Position numbers and translations under genes: made by a program
Notes under the pieces: model-generated
Databases searched by the model: none
Seen by the model: the letters and a program-made list of their open reading frames with translations, nothing else
What the model was told of the DNA's origin: nothing
NCBI GenBank assembly: GCA_024036415.1
Contig: JAMWET010003908.1
Coordinates: 62,001 to 126,000, forward strand
Direction of reading: 5' to 3'
DNA: 64,000 nt
Origin: Prochilodus magdalenae
Lineage: Eukaryota > Chordata > Actinopteri > Characiformes > Prochilodontidae
Shown: piece after piece, positions 39,321 to 51,164 of the stretch
Layout of the letters: each line of letters begins with the position of its first letter
Position numbering within the stretch: position 1 is the stretch's first letter

Positions 39321-40720
39321 GGATTAGAGTTTGGGGATCTGCCTTGAGTGAGTACATGCAGTTCGGTGGCTGTAGGTGAAGGAAACAATGAGTTTGTGTT
39401 GAGCTGAAAAATGTGGCTAATGAGAGGGGAAAGAGGGATGGAGATAAAAGACAAAAAGACGAAGACTGAATTTGTGCTTGGGAGTCTCCCCTGAGATCAG
39501 AAAAAGTGTATCTGGGTCGTTCAGAAGTACAGTAGATTGGTGTGTTCTTTTCCATTCCATTTATTCTAAATGGAAAAAAATCCAGAAAATCTGTTGCTAA
39601 AAGGAAACCATGCATCTGTATACAAGCACACGATTTCCAATCAGATCGGAAAATCTGGAGTTGAAACGGTGTCAATATCCTGAAAATTAAAGGACTAGTT
39701 AGTTGCCAAAAAATGTGTACCGAGAATAGTGCAAAGCAATGTGCAACCATAATCCCATTCACTTCTGTACTGTCCACCACTGATTAGTAACAACTCATCA
39801 CGTGAGCGTGTTATTAATGTGTTTACTTTAACAGCACAAATCTATAGTGCTGATTCCAGACGTCTAAGGCCGGCAAGGCATAAACACAGCTAAAGGGAGA
39901 TGGAGATGGCACTGTAATAAATACCAGCGGTCTGAGAAGCATCTAAATTGGGCCCAGCAATGCCGCCTCTTTGAGTGCTTCCACTGATGCACGCCGAGAT
40001 TCGTCTATGATTCAGCACAATCTCATGTATTCCGTTGACGTCGTTCTGTCTCCGACTCAACAAGAGAAGTACAGCCTTACACAAACACACTCAGACCGCC
40101 ACGCTACTCTCGATTAGCTTAATTGGAGCCTGTCTCATGTATGATACAAATAAAAAGGAATTTATATAAACAAAAAACCAACTGAGAACAGTGTCTTAAC
40201 CGCGGAATGGACGGAGCATGGCTTGGATCTTCAAAGGGTCATGCAACAGTGATGGATCTAAAGGACATCCTGTTACACAACGGACAAAACCATTACATGC
40301 CTGACGGCAGCGCAGACACCACAGTACCAGGGTACCATTGCTCAATTCCAGAGAAGTCCACTGACTGGGCCAAATGGTGTGGATGACAGGGTATTTCAGT
40401 GAAACCCATCAGGGGGTTGCCTAATGATAAACCCTTTGACTAATAAAAAACATCTGGGAGGCAGGACTGGAAGGACGTTAATCATCGTTAAATTGCCTAA
40501 TATTTCCGCCCAGCTTTTAAACGGCTAACGCACATTGTTCCCCGAGGACTGATATATGGTCAAAATCATCACTCCTTGTCCCAATGATTTGCAGTGACTC
40601 CTCTGAATGCGTGTTTTGACTGCGTTCAGGGGGGACGTAAAACATTTCACTGAAAGATGCTGGTGAACAACTAATAGAAGTTTTGGAATATGCTGGCAAT
40701 TAAAAGGCAGCGTTATGGCA
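39321..40720. other. Apparently single-copy intronic sequence
   Basis: 39840-40130 is non-repetitive with moderate CpG and could be conserved non-coding sequence. A 206-codon minus frame ending at 39160 crosses the neighbouring repeat and has no family resemblance. Confidence 0.4.
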
Positions 40721-40726
40721 GCGTTA

Positions 40727-40747
40727 TTCCCTCTGGGATCAATAAAG

Positions 40748-40841
<94 letters not shown>
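40727..40841 (+). mobile_element. LINE 3' tail with (CTAT)n
   Basis: CCCTCTGGGATCAATAAAG followed by about 90 bp of (CTAT)n. This is the same tail as at 327-370, here with hardly any 3' UTR upstream, so probably a severely 5'-truncated insertion. Confidence 0.8.
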
Positions 40842-40842
<1 letters not shown>

Positions 40843-40891
40843 TCTGCATTGCATTCTCCTTGGAGAGGAATGATTTGCCTCAAATGAAATA

Positions 40892-41634
40892 CACTCATCG
40901 TCAAAAGAATAGCTGCACCCAGAATGAAGTGGGGGATTGCAGTGCTGTTGGGAAGGAAGATAAAGGTTACCAGGAACAATAAATGATGATACATTTAGAC
41001 TAATATGGGTAATATTTATTGAGCTACTCATATAGAAGTAGTGTCTCATAGTATGGTGTTGGGCCGCCATGTTTGCTAACACAACATGCCAGACGTCTCG
41101 GTATGGAGTTGTAGAGGTTCCTAATGGTGTCCTGTGATAATTCATCCCATGCAGCTTGAATATTCTCACACAGTTCCTGCAGATTGTGCAGCAATGTTGG
41201 AGGTGGAGTGACACAAGAACTTCTGGATGCATGACAACAAACCGCTTGTCTTGGTGGTGACCATGGTGCCTCCACACCCAGATTCATTAGTCGTTTCCAC
41301 CAGTACAGGACTCATCACTAAAGATGACCTGCTGCCATTTTTAATCACTCCATGACAGTCTGACACGATACCATTACGGCATTGACATGGTGTTAAGGGC
41401 ATTCGTCGTAATGATCTGTGTGCATGTAGTCCTGCGTCATGCACCCATCTGCCAATGGTGCTGACACTAACAGGATGACTCTTGGAGGGCCTCACTGCTT
41501 GCTGAATGTCCACAAGTCTGGCTGTTGGGTCAGTCAGGTACAGTGAAAAGGTCTGTTCTGTCAAACCTACCCACCAAATTTCATTACTGTCGGTTGATTC
41601 CTCCTGGGTGCAGCTATCCTTTTGACGATGAGTG
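40892..41634 (-). mobile_element. TcB copy 7: most complete TcB element (743 bp)
   Basis: Both inverted repeats are present (CACTCATCGTCAAAAGAATA and its inverse) with TA at 40890-40891 and 41635-41636. The minus strand reads VDIQQAVRPSKSHPVSVS, GRWVHDAGLHAHRSLRR, then in another frame EAPWSPPRQAVCC, and finally CENIQAAWDELSQDTIRN and PRRLACCVSKHGGPTPY. It lacks the first helix-turn-helix and the block holding the second and third catalytic acidic residues. Confidence 0.93.
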
Positions 41635-42589
41635 TACATTCCCATATTATGCCCAGTACCAAACGTCAGAACAGCTGTCGTGTGCTCAAGCCTACACATT
41701 GGCAGTCCGGCTGAATTTCGAGCATCCGGACCAAAATGATTTGAAAGGCACTCTGTCAGAAGCACAGCTTATTAGTCACTGCAAAACCACAAAAGAAAGG
41801 AGAACAATGGAGCACGCGGAAAAATAATAATCAGCCTGAAACATGAGGCTTAATTTCGCCGCCAGCCGAAAATGAATCAAAGCTCGCTTTTATTCCACTG
41901 CTCCCTTTCTCCCTTCATCGCCCCCTTCCCCCTTTTCGTGTTGGCATTACGTAACTTAACATTAACAGCAAAACAGAGACTCAGATATCCTTGCTCATAG
42001 CCAAGGGAACAAACAATAAATGTGGTGCAAATATAAAGTAACTGAAGGATGCCTTGTCTGCAGGATTTTGCAAGGTTCCAGACCCTCTTTGCCTCTTGCG
42101 GAGAGGCTTTTTGGAGACATTTGGAGACATTTAAAGCCATGTTGAGAGGAGGGAGGCGAGAGCATAACGGCAAGAGCAGAGGACAGATGACATCATGACA
42201 TTCAAAACTGTCTGAACTTGCGACACCAACTATTTGCGCCGCAAAGCCAGCAGCGGTAAATCACAAATCAACCTTGAATCAATTGAACAGCTGGGGAATG
42301 ACTGTGAAGGACCTCCTTGCTTACAGTGGAAAGGCCTCTTCATAGAAGATACAGTTCCAGCGCTTTATGGGCACTTGTGCATGATTGGCCTGAATAACAC
42401 AAACCGCACCCCACCTCAGGTTACACCCCTGATCAGACTTAGAAACCATGCAGACAACAACCACACAAACTTTCAGTGGATACAAGCTTAAAGACTCCCA
42501 TTCAGCTCTGAGGACCAGAGCTGCTCCAGCATTCTCCAGCAAACTTTAGGAAACTAGCAAAATGAAGATGCATAATTGAAGAAGAAAAC
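41635..42589. other. Apparently single-copy intronic sequence
   Basis: 41840-42260 is non-repetitive, contains a TGACATCATGACAT motif near 42187-42200, and may be conserved non-coding sequence. No coding match. Confidence 0.4.
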
Positions 42590-44760
42590 TTCAGAACACT
42601 GTGAATGGGGAAGAGAATTCTAGAACCAGATGAATGAGAGAGAGCATTCTAGAACAGTAAAAATACGGAGAACATTCCAGAAGACTGTAAATATTGTAAA
42701 TTCCAGAAGAGCATGTGAATTTTGAAGGGCATTCTAATGAGCGAGATTATTCTATTACAGTTTGAATGGGGAGAACATTGTAGAACAGCATAAATGAGGA
42801 ATACAATTTTAGAACACCACAAAGGGGTATAACTTTCAAAACAGGCTAGATACTGAGAATGTAGTAGCTACATGTTCACCTAACACCTAACATTCTAGAA
42901 CAGCATTAAAGAGCATCGCATTTTATGACACAGTAAAGAGTGAGAACATTCTAGAACAGTGTGAAAGGGGGTGTTTTTTATGTAAGGGGTTAAAACCATC
43001 TAGAACGGTATAGGTGGGTGAGAGCATTCCAGAACAGTGAATAGAGAGAACATTTCAGAAGACTGCGAATAGCGAGGAGATGCTAGAACAATATAAATGT
43101 TGAAGGGAATTCTATAACAGTGTGAATGAAGGAGAATGTTCCAGGACCATTTAATTCTAGGGCATCGTAGAGGGTTTAGAACATTCTAGAACATAATAAA
43201 CAGGAGATGAATCACAGAACAGTGTGAATATTGAGAACATGCTGGAACAACAATATTGGAGGCAAACATTCTAGAATAGCATGAATGGGAGGTTATAATC
43301 TAGTACAGTGAGAAAGAGAGAACACTTTAGAACAGTGTGAATACATAGAAGATTCTAGAACAGTGTAAATGTAGGAGAATATTGCAGAACAGTGAGAATT
43401 GGGGGAGAATTCCAAGAGATTGTGACTACTTACAAAAGGGTGAGAACATTCTAGAACAGTGTAAAAGGGAATGGTGTTATGACAGATTAAAGGGTGAGAA
43501 CATTCTAGAACAGTGTGAAAGGGGATGGTATTTTATGACAGGGTAAAGGGTGAGAACATTCTAGAACAGTGTGAAAGGGGATGGTATTTTATGACAGGGT
43601 AAAAGGATGAGAACATTCTAGAACAGTGTGAAAGGGGATGGTATTTGACAGGGTAAAGGGTGAGAACATTCTAGAACAGTGTAAAAGGGGATGGTATTTT
43701 ATGACAGGGTAAAGGGGGGCGTTCTAGAACAGTGTGAAAGGGGATGGTATTTTATGACAGGGTAAAAGGTGAGAACATTCTAGAACAGTGTGAAAGGGGA
43801 TGGTATTTTATGACAGGGTAAAAGGATGAGAACATTCTAATACAGTGTGAAAGGGGATGGTATTTGACAGGGTAAAGGGTGAGAACATTCTAGAACAGTG
43901 TAAAAGGGGATGGTATTTTATGACAGGGTAAAGGGGGGCGTTCTAGAACAGTGTGAAAGGGGATGGTATTTGACAGGGTAAAAGGATGAGAACATTCTAG
44001 GACAGTGTGAAAGGGGATGGTATTTGACAGGGTAAAAGGATGAGAACATTCTAGGACAGTGTGAAAGGGGATGGTATTTTATGACAGGGTAAAGGATGAA
44101 AACATTCTAGAACAGTGTAAAAGGGGATGGTATTTTATGACAGGGTAAAGGGTAAGAACGTTCTAGAACAGTGTGAAAGAGAATGGTATTTGACAGGGTA
44201 AAGGGTAAGAACGTTCTAGAACAGTGTGAAAGAGGATGGTATTTGACAGGGTAAAGGGTGAGAACATTCTAGAACAGTGCGAAAGGGGATGGTATTTTAT
44301 GACAGGGTAAAAGGTGAGACCATTTCAGAACAGTGTGAAAAGGGATGGTATTTTATGACAGGGTAAAGGGTGAGACCATTTCAGAACAGTGTGAAAAGGG
44401 ATGGTATTTTATGACAGGGTAAAGGGTGAGAACTTTCTAGAACAATGTGAACAAGTGATGACTCTAGTATAGTGGGAATTTTAGAGAACATTCAAGAACA
44501 TGAAACATGGTTTTTATAAAAAATTGGAATTGGAAGGAATCTTTAGAACTTTTATCTGAATAGTGGAAGAACATTCTAGATTGTTGTGAACGGTAATAAC
44601 ACTGTAGAACATTGTAAATACTGAGAGCATTGCAGAAAAGTGTGGCTGGTGGAAATATCCCAGAAAAGTCTGAATGAGGGGAACATTTACATAGTGTTAT
44701 AGGTAAGAACACTCTAGAATGGCGTATATGGAGGAGAACATTGTAAAACAGGCACATAGA
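42590..44760 (+). repeat. 56 bp minisatellite carrying heat-shock-element motifs
   Basis: Central part (about 43430-44440) has units of about 56 bp: GGGTGAGAACATTCTAGAAC, AGTGTGAAAGGGGATGGTAT, TTTATGACAGGGTAAA, with shorter variants lacking TTAT. The flanks back to 42590 and on to 44760 are degenerate versions. The AGAACATTCTAGAAC core matches the three-subunit heat shock element nGAAnnTTCnnGAAn exactly. About 16 perfect matches were counted, e.g. 42670-42682, 42944-42956, 43179-43191, 43348-43360, 43444-43456, 44430-44442 and 44486-44498; others have one mismatch. Confidence 0.93.
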
Positions 44761-45004
44761 CCTGATGGTTATGCTGTTAACGTTTGTTGGAGAACACTGG
44801 ATTGCTGTGCTCTGGCCATAATGGGCAGAAAGGCAGGCGCCTGCTGTTCGTGTAAAGTTTGAGTGGACAACAAATCTTCCTCTCTAGGAGATAAACAAGC
44901 AGTAAGATTAACTGCATGTGCGAGCTCACTGCTGCTGCTCCCACCAGGGGGTGCTGAGAGGAGACATGTAGAAGACTCATGAATCTGTGACACCAATCAC
45001 CATA
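44761..45004. other. Short spacer between two minisatellites
   Basis: No repeat recognised; contains a CAGCAGCAGTGAG-like triplet patch in reverse (44929-44941). Confidence 0.5.
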
Positions 45005-45990
45005 TAAGTCCTCCTATAAGACTGTACCATATAAGACTGTAACGGGCCCTAATCCCCACATCCTTTGTTCTGAAACCTCCCTCTGACTGTGACTGGTCCT
45101 AATCATTGTGTGATTTGTCCAGATACCTCCTCCTGACTGTGACTGTTTATAATCAGTGCATCATTTGTTCTAAGACCTCCCCTTGATTGCAATTGGTGCT
45201 AATCAACGTGTCATGTGTTCATATGTAATTAGTCCTAATCCCTGCATCAATCACTCCTGACTTTGATTGGCTCTAATCACTGTTTGATTCATTTTGAGAC
45301 CTCCCCTGACTGTGATGGGTCCTAATCTTTGCACCAATAGTTCTGAGACCTCCCCCTGACTTTACTTGGACCTAATTCCTCTTCCTGACTGTAACTGGTC
45401 CTAATCCCTGCATTAATTGCTTTAAGACCTCTCCTGTCTGTGATTGGTCCTAATCAATGCATCATTCACTCTAGGACCTCCCCATGACTGTGACTGGTCC
45501 TAATCTCTGTGTAACTCACTGTTAGATCGTCCCCTGACTGTGATTGGTCCTAATCTCTACAACAATCATTTAGAGAGTTCCTCTGACTGTGATTGGTCCG
45601 TACTGTTTCATTCGCTCGGAGATCTCCTTTGATTGTGATTGGCCCTAACTATTGCATCACTCACTCTAGGACCTCCCCCTGACTGTGACTGGTCCTAATC
45701 TCTGTGTAACTCACTGTTAGATCGTCCCCTGACTTTGACTGGTTCTAATCTCTACAACAATCATTTAGAATGTTCCTCTGACTGTGATTGGTTCGTACTG
45801 TTTCATTTGTTCTGAGATCTCCTTTGATTGTGATTGGCCCTAACTATTACCTCACTCACTGTAGGACCTCCCCTAACTGTGAATGGTCTTACACTTACAT
45901 TTAGACATTTTAGCTGACACTCTTATCCAGAGCGACTTAACAAGGTTATTTATTATTCGTCTTAATCACCATCTTATTCAATCTGACACC
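45005..45990 (+). repeat. About 61 bp minisatellite carrying CCAAT (inverse ATTGG) motifs
   Basis: Units contain CTGACTGTGATTGGTCCTAA, TCTCTGCATCA-like and GAGACCTCCCC words. A block of three units (about 184 bp) from 45485 is repeated from 45671, showing higher-order duplication. About seven units have TGATTGGYY, the inverse of the NF-Y consensus. A SINE fragment interrupts at 45893-45955. Confidence 0.9.
45893..45955 (-). mobile_element. SINE tail fragment
   Basis: TTTAGCTGACACTCTTATCC, then AGAGCGACTTAACAAGG, matches the tail side of the SINEs at 18144 and 63690. Confidence 0.7.
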
Positions 45991-46061
45991 TCCCCCTGAC
46001 TGTGACTGTGCTACTGTTATCAATTAAAATGGACTTTTTTTAAAAGAGTCGCTGTGCCTAA

Positions 46062-46718
46062 CAGTTAATGGACGGGCCTTATCACTGTACTGGACCAACA
46101 GCCACAATTACAGACATTCAGCAAGCAGTGATGCCCTCCATGAGTCATCCTGTTAGTGCCAGCACTACTGACAGACAGCTGCACGACGCAGGACTACATG
46201 CACACAGATTGTTACGGAAATTGTTCTTAACACCACATCAACGTCACCAAAGTCTGCAATGTGACCAAAGTGACTCAGAATGGCAGCGGGTCACCTTCAG
46301 TGACGAGTCCTGCTTTTGTCTTGGTGGAGACAATCCACAAATCCATGTGTAAAGGCACCGTGGTCAGCCAAAATCAACGGTTTGTTGTCATGCATCACTT
46401 TCCCAGAAGGCCTGGTGTCACTCTACCTCTACCACACAGTCTGCAAGGAATGTGTGAGAATATTCAAGCTGTATGGAATGGATTATCACAGGACACCATT
46501 AGGAACCAGGAACAAGACATTTGGCATGTTGCATTAGCAAACATGGCGGCCTGACGCCATACTGAGAGACACTACTTCTGTATGTGTACATTAATAAATA
46601 TTGCCCATATCAGTTTTAATTTATCATCATTTCCTGGCAACCTTTAACTTCCTTCCGATAGCACTGCAAGCTCACACTTCTCTCTGGGTGCAACTTTAAT
46701 TTTTTTTGATGATGAGTG
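46062..46718 (+). mobile_element. TcB copy 8 (deleted Tc1-like element)
   Basis: Plus-strand frame from 46068 reads TITDIQQAVMPSMSHPVS, then DAGLHAHRLLRKL, LTPHQRH and SEWQRVTFSDESCFCLGGD, the best preserved first-catalytic-Asp region (SDES) among the copies. Another frame gives CENIQAVWNGLSQDTIRN. The right inverted repeat with TA (46719-46720) is intact; the left one is missing. Confidence 0.88.
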
Positions 46719-47999
46719 TATAACAGAAGAGCCAAAGCAAGATTTCCCTCACTGACACCAAATGTTTGCTAATGGAATCACACCACAGTGCCTTCTCAGC
46801 TTTGATCAGGTTTAGCGAGCTTTAATGACCTTTCATGAGAATATTATCAGTCAACTTTACACACTGCACCTCATTAAACCCTATAAAACCCCCTCCAACA
46901 CCACAGCAACAACACTCAGCTCTCATTCAGAAAACAGGTCTCCTTGCTGAAACACCATCCTCCAATAAAACCTCCCCGCACACAATTCATCCTTCAAGCA
47001 AATTTATCAGCTCCATGCAAATGCAAATGCCGCCAGAGCAAAAGGAGCCAGGGAGAACCTCGTAAATAGTGCAGGAGGCCAGTGCGTCCCAGCGCTCGAG
47101 AACATGCCTGAAACATTTCTAAGGCAGACAGGCAGGGTCAAAGCCAGGCCACGGCCTTGGAGCAAGACTTTCGCTTCCACTTCGGGACAGCATTTAGACA
47201 GGCTTATAACTTCGCACCCACCGCCAGTTTAGCAATTCAGCCAACTGTGTATCAAGAGGATGAAGCTTGGCCTAAGACCATATTACTGTACTCTTTAACA
47301 AACTCTGCATAATCAGCTGTTCCGATCTAAAAAGGAACGTCTGTAGATAGAGGTGTGAAGAAGCGTCAAAATGCTATTGTATGCCACCGCACACCAGATG
47401 AGGCATGCCGCATTACACAGTGTCTAAATATCTTAAATCATTATTTTTAATGGAGGTACGCACAGCAGCCAGACACAGTTCCAAACACAGTTCAGCTCCT
47501 TAGCATGTCACAGCGCACCATGCTGGATAAAGCCATATTGAGACTTCAGAAAGCCATAGTAGATCACATGTGACTTGAAATTTACACAAAGACAGCCAGT
47601 CTTTTAGGTAAACAGACAAATGCTAAGTCAGTTACCTTTAACGTTAGAAGCCTAGCCTTTTGCTGATCGTTTAGCTGGAAAACAGCAGGTTTGTGAAGAG
47701 TCTGTGAACTGATAAGTGTGATAAGCGATATTGAACTCGGGTATTTTTCTTCGGTGTATATGGGTACCGTGTAAAAATCAACCTGATTAGTGTCTTGCAT
47801 TGTATAGTACTGTTCTGCTAGGTGCCAGGACACAATGCCAAGCTTAAACTCAAAGCTTAATGCTATTGCACACAAGATACACTGCACCATGCTGCCACAG
47901 TGTCACTGTCTGACATATGTTATAATTTAAATAAGTGCTGATATTATGCAAATTATTACCTAAAAAAATCTAAATAAACGGAGCATTGCCAATTCATTA
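46719..47999. other. Apparently single-copy intronic sequence
   Basis: 46740-47300 is non-repetitive with balanced composition and could hold conserved non-coding sequence. No coding match. Confidence 0.4.
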
Positions 48000-48580
48000 A
48001 ACACACATGTCCAATCATATGCAAAAGATTGGGTGCCCCTTGTCATATGACGATGTGTTGTTCTTTTAGTTGGTGTGGGGTAAGGGAGCCTTCACAAACT
48101 TTTGTGTAGCTACTTATTCAAGTACTGAACATTGGCATTGTGATCATTCTATAGGAGCTCTATATGTAAAATTAAAATGTTTGGCAGATGGTAATGCAAT
48201 TTTTGACACAAGCTATGGGGGAACAGGAAAATCTAGACCTTGTCACCAACATGGGGGCCATCTGAATGCCGCCATCTTGGATTGAGCATTGGTTCTTTAA
48301 ATAGTATGGTGGGTGTGTTACATATCAAGCTGGTGGAGCATTTCACCAGAAAAACAGTGGTGTGCTTCATGTCAACATGACTTTATTTGTTCTCATGGGA
48401 TTTTCTTTAATGTCATTCTACTGTACAAGGGTTGTATGAAGGCTGGCATCACACACCTATGTACATGCCCAGTTGCTGAATCCAAGATGGTAGCATTCAA
48501 GATGGCCACCATGGATCACAATTTAGCAAAATGTTTGTATTTTATTGGGGTGTTTCTATACTTTTGAGACACCGTATTAT
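48000..48580. repeat. Possible unclassified DNA repeat with CAAGATGG motifs
   Basis: GCCGCCATCTTGGATTGAG at 48270 is mirrored by AATCCAAGATGG at 48480, followed by CAAGATGGCCACC. The flanking style (ending TTTTGAGACACCGTATTAT) suggests a mobile element, but no second copy exists here. Confidence 0.35.
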
Positions 48581-51164
48581 CATCCAAACTCAGTGATGAA
48601 CTCATCAAGAACAACTTTCCTTTAACCCAGGACCTTCACTACAGGCCTGAATGCGCTAATCTTCAGAAGCATCTGAATTATTAGAAGATAAATTTCTCAC
48701 TAAACACAGCATTTTCAGTGTTTCAGAGAGCTTTGAAGAGCATCAGGTAAATATGTTGTTTCCACAATTAGTGATTCATGACTATTAAATCTTGTATGTC
48801 ATCCTGAGTTTCCTATTGGTCAATATGACTTTGTTTAACTAGTTGGAAAGTTGGAATTTCTAACACTTTATGAGTGTTGTATAATATTGTATGCAATAGG
48901 TTCTAGCAACCGCCCTCTGTCCCACCCGCACCCTGATTACATATCCTTAGTTTGGAAACGGAAGTCGACAGACAACACACAAAAACAACAACAACAAATG
49001 GTGGAACATGTTGGGTCATTTGGCTGCTTCATATATTGTTTTCACTCATTCTCTAGATTTTCGGAAAACGGTGGCGTCAACAACTTTATGTGGTGATGAC
49101 AGCGCCACGACTTTGACACTTGCATCACAGATTCCATGGTTCCATACCAGCAAGCTCATGAAGCCTGAACAGAGCCAATTTTGCTGGCTGCGAATCATTA
49201 TTTTTGTGTGGAAAAGCTCAAAATGGTTAAAGATTTTGGGACCATGTTGGTGGAAAAGCAAAGTGTCAGCAACCACTTGAGCAAGTATATTTGAGATTAC
49301 TGGGTATCTCCAAGTGTGTGATGCTTTAGGCATTAGGCTTATTCATGGCCTATTAGCTTCTATTACATGTTATCTACAGTGCAAAGCTAAAGAAGTACAC
49401 CAAACATGGCTTGGCTTGGCTTGGCTTGGCTTGGCTTGGCATGCGGGGTATGAAGGAAAACTGTGAACATCTGAGATTTGGCTACCTATCTAGCATGATG
49501 CAACCAAACGTGTGGTCTGTTATGGAACCATATCAGTGGAGGTATCTGCGATTTAGATGATGTATTGGACTGCAGATGGTGGTGAAAGCTCAGCCACCTG
49601 AGACGTCATAAACAGGCTTTTGCTAGGTACATGCATGAGAGGAAGAGTGGCCCAGGAGGTCAGGAGGAACCAGCAGAACATATGCACACACTCCCACCAT
49701 TTACAGGCTCAGTGTTTAAGGTAGTTGTTGGCAAGAGTTCCAAAGTGGCTCACGTCAACACCGGCTGAAACGAAGAAACCCCGTGTTCATTCGTGTGTTA
49801 ACTTGCACCATGCTGGATGCAGGTAGATTCAAAACGCACCCACACAAAGAGAGAGAAAGTGGATAGTGATAATGAAAGATGGAAGACAGAAGCAGGGGGT
49901 AAAAGAATAAACCGCAAGACCGCGTGTTACAGTAGAACACAGCATATAAATCACTATAATGCACATCTGTGAATGGCCTATCACTGTTATAATACAGCAA
50001 GAAAATAAAACATGGTCAAATATACCATAGTTCAATGAATGTGAAATTATAAATAATGAATGATACAAACAGAACGATGTATTTCACCAAGCAGTGCATT
50101 TAATTTCTGAAGACTCTGAGGGCCCAGCAACATTCTGATCAACAACTTGGAACCCACAACTGCCAGGATGGGTTGTAGCTATTCACTGTGTTTTAAACTA
50201 CATGGCCCAAACTGAAGGCCTAGCTCTAATGGTCATTGATTTCAAGTGTATGTGGTCATATGTCTATAATACAGTAATACATCATTTAAGGCCAGGCAAT
50301 ACTGCAGGTTGTTACATGAAGAGAAACGCCTAAAACCCACCTTCCTATCACAAGATTGTAGTAACACATGGCCTTGAAAGGCTTATTGCTTTTATGGAAC
50401 AGGCCATCATGGAATAAAATAAAAAATACACCTTTTTTTCAGAAAATAATTAAAGTTGTTATTATTAATAAAAATCACTATAAAGTATTCAGCCAAGTAT
50501 GAAAAAACAAGTGTGATCCTCTTGCCTCTACCTGGGGCTGACTCCCAACCGACTCCCAGCTCCCTAAATCCTACTATGTAGTACTGTCTCCTGCAGCCCA
50601 ACTGTGCATAGTATAGATGAATACAGTCATGTAGGATTCAGCCACATCCATACTCAACCTATAGCTCACTGCTTGTCTGTAGAAGTCAGAATTCCATAAC
50701 TTAGAGCGCATTGTTTAGGAAATCCAGAGGCATTTAAGTCAGAGTATTTGCATCCACCTTTAAAAACCCACTTTCCCAGTCGCCTTGGAGGATAAACGTC
50801 TTTCGACCCAGAGGAGCTGATCCCATCGCTGAAAAAACTGGCTAATCATTTAGCCATGCATGTGTAGGGCTACAGACTTCAACAATACGTCCAGCTGTCA
50901 GAGGGGGCTTAAGGTACTGCTTTGAGGCTTCGGTGTCTGGGGCTGCTTTGTCCACTGGCTCTGGGGCCAGATTAAACTTCCAGCTCCTAAATCCTTTAAC
51001 CTCAACAGGTTCTATTTCACCCCCACTCTGCACACTCTGCTTCAGTCAGGGATGGGTTTGATGTCAAAACTCATAGCCAGGGTCCTCTTTTCTTTCTCCT
51101 TCAGAATTGAGTACCCACAATTCTTCTCCTCAATCTCATATCTGCATATTTATTTGAGCAAACA
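48581..51164. other. Unassigned intronic sequence with a (TTGGC)n run
   Basis: Six tandem TTGGC units at 49411-49440; nothing else recognised. Confidence 0.5.

Noticed and set aside
39160..39780. 206-codon minus-strand open frame
   Set aside because: Longest frame not made of simple repeats, but it has no domain resemblance, overlaps the unclassified repeat at 38935-39320, and has no coding-like pattern or splice context that I can see.
42590..44760. CRISPR-like array of regular repeats
   Set aside because: No unique spacers; the whole unit repeats, in vertebrate intronic DNA. It is a minisatellite.
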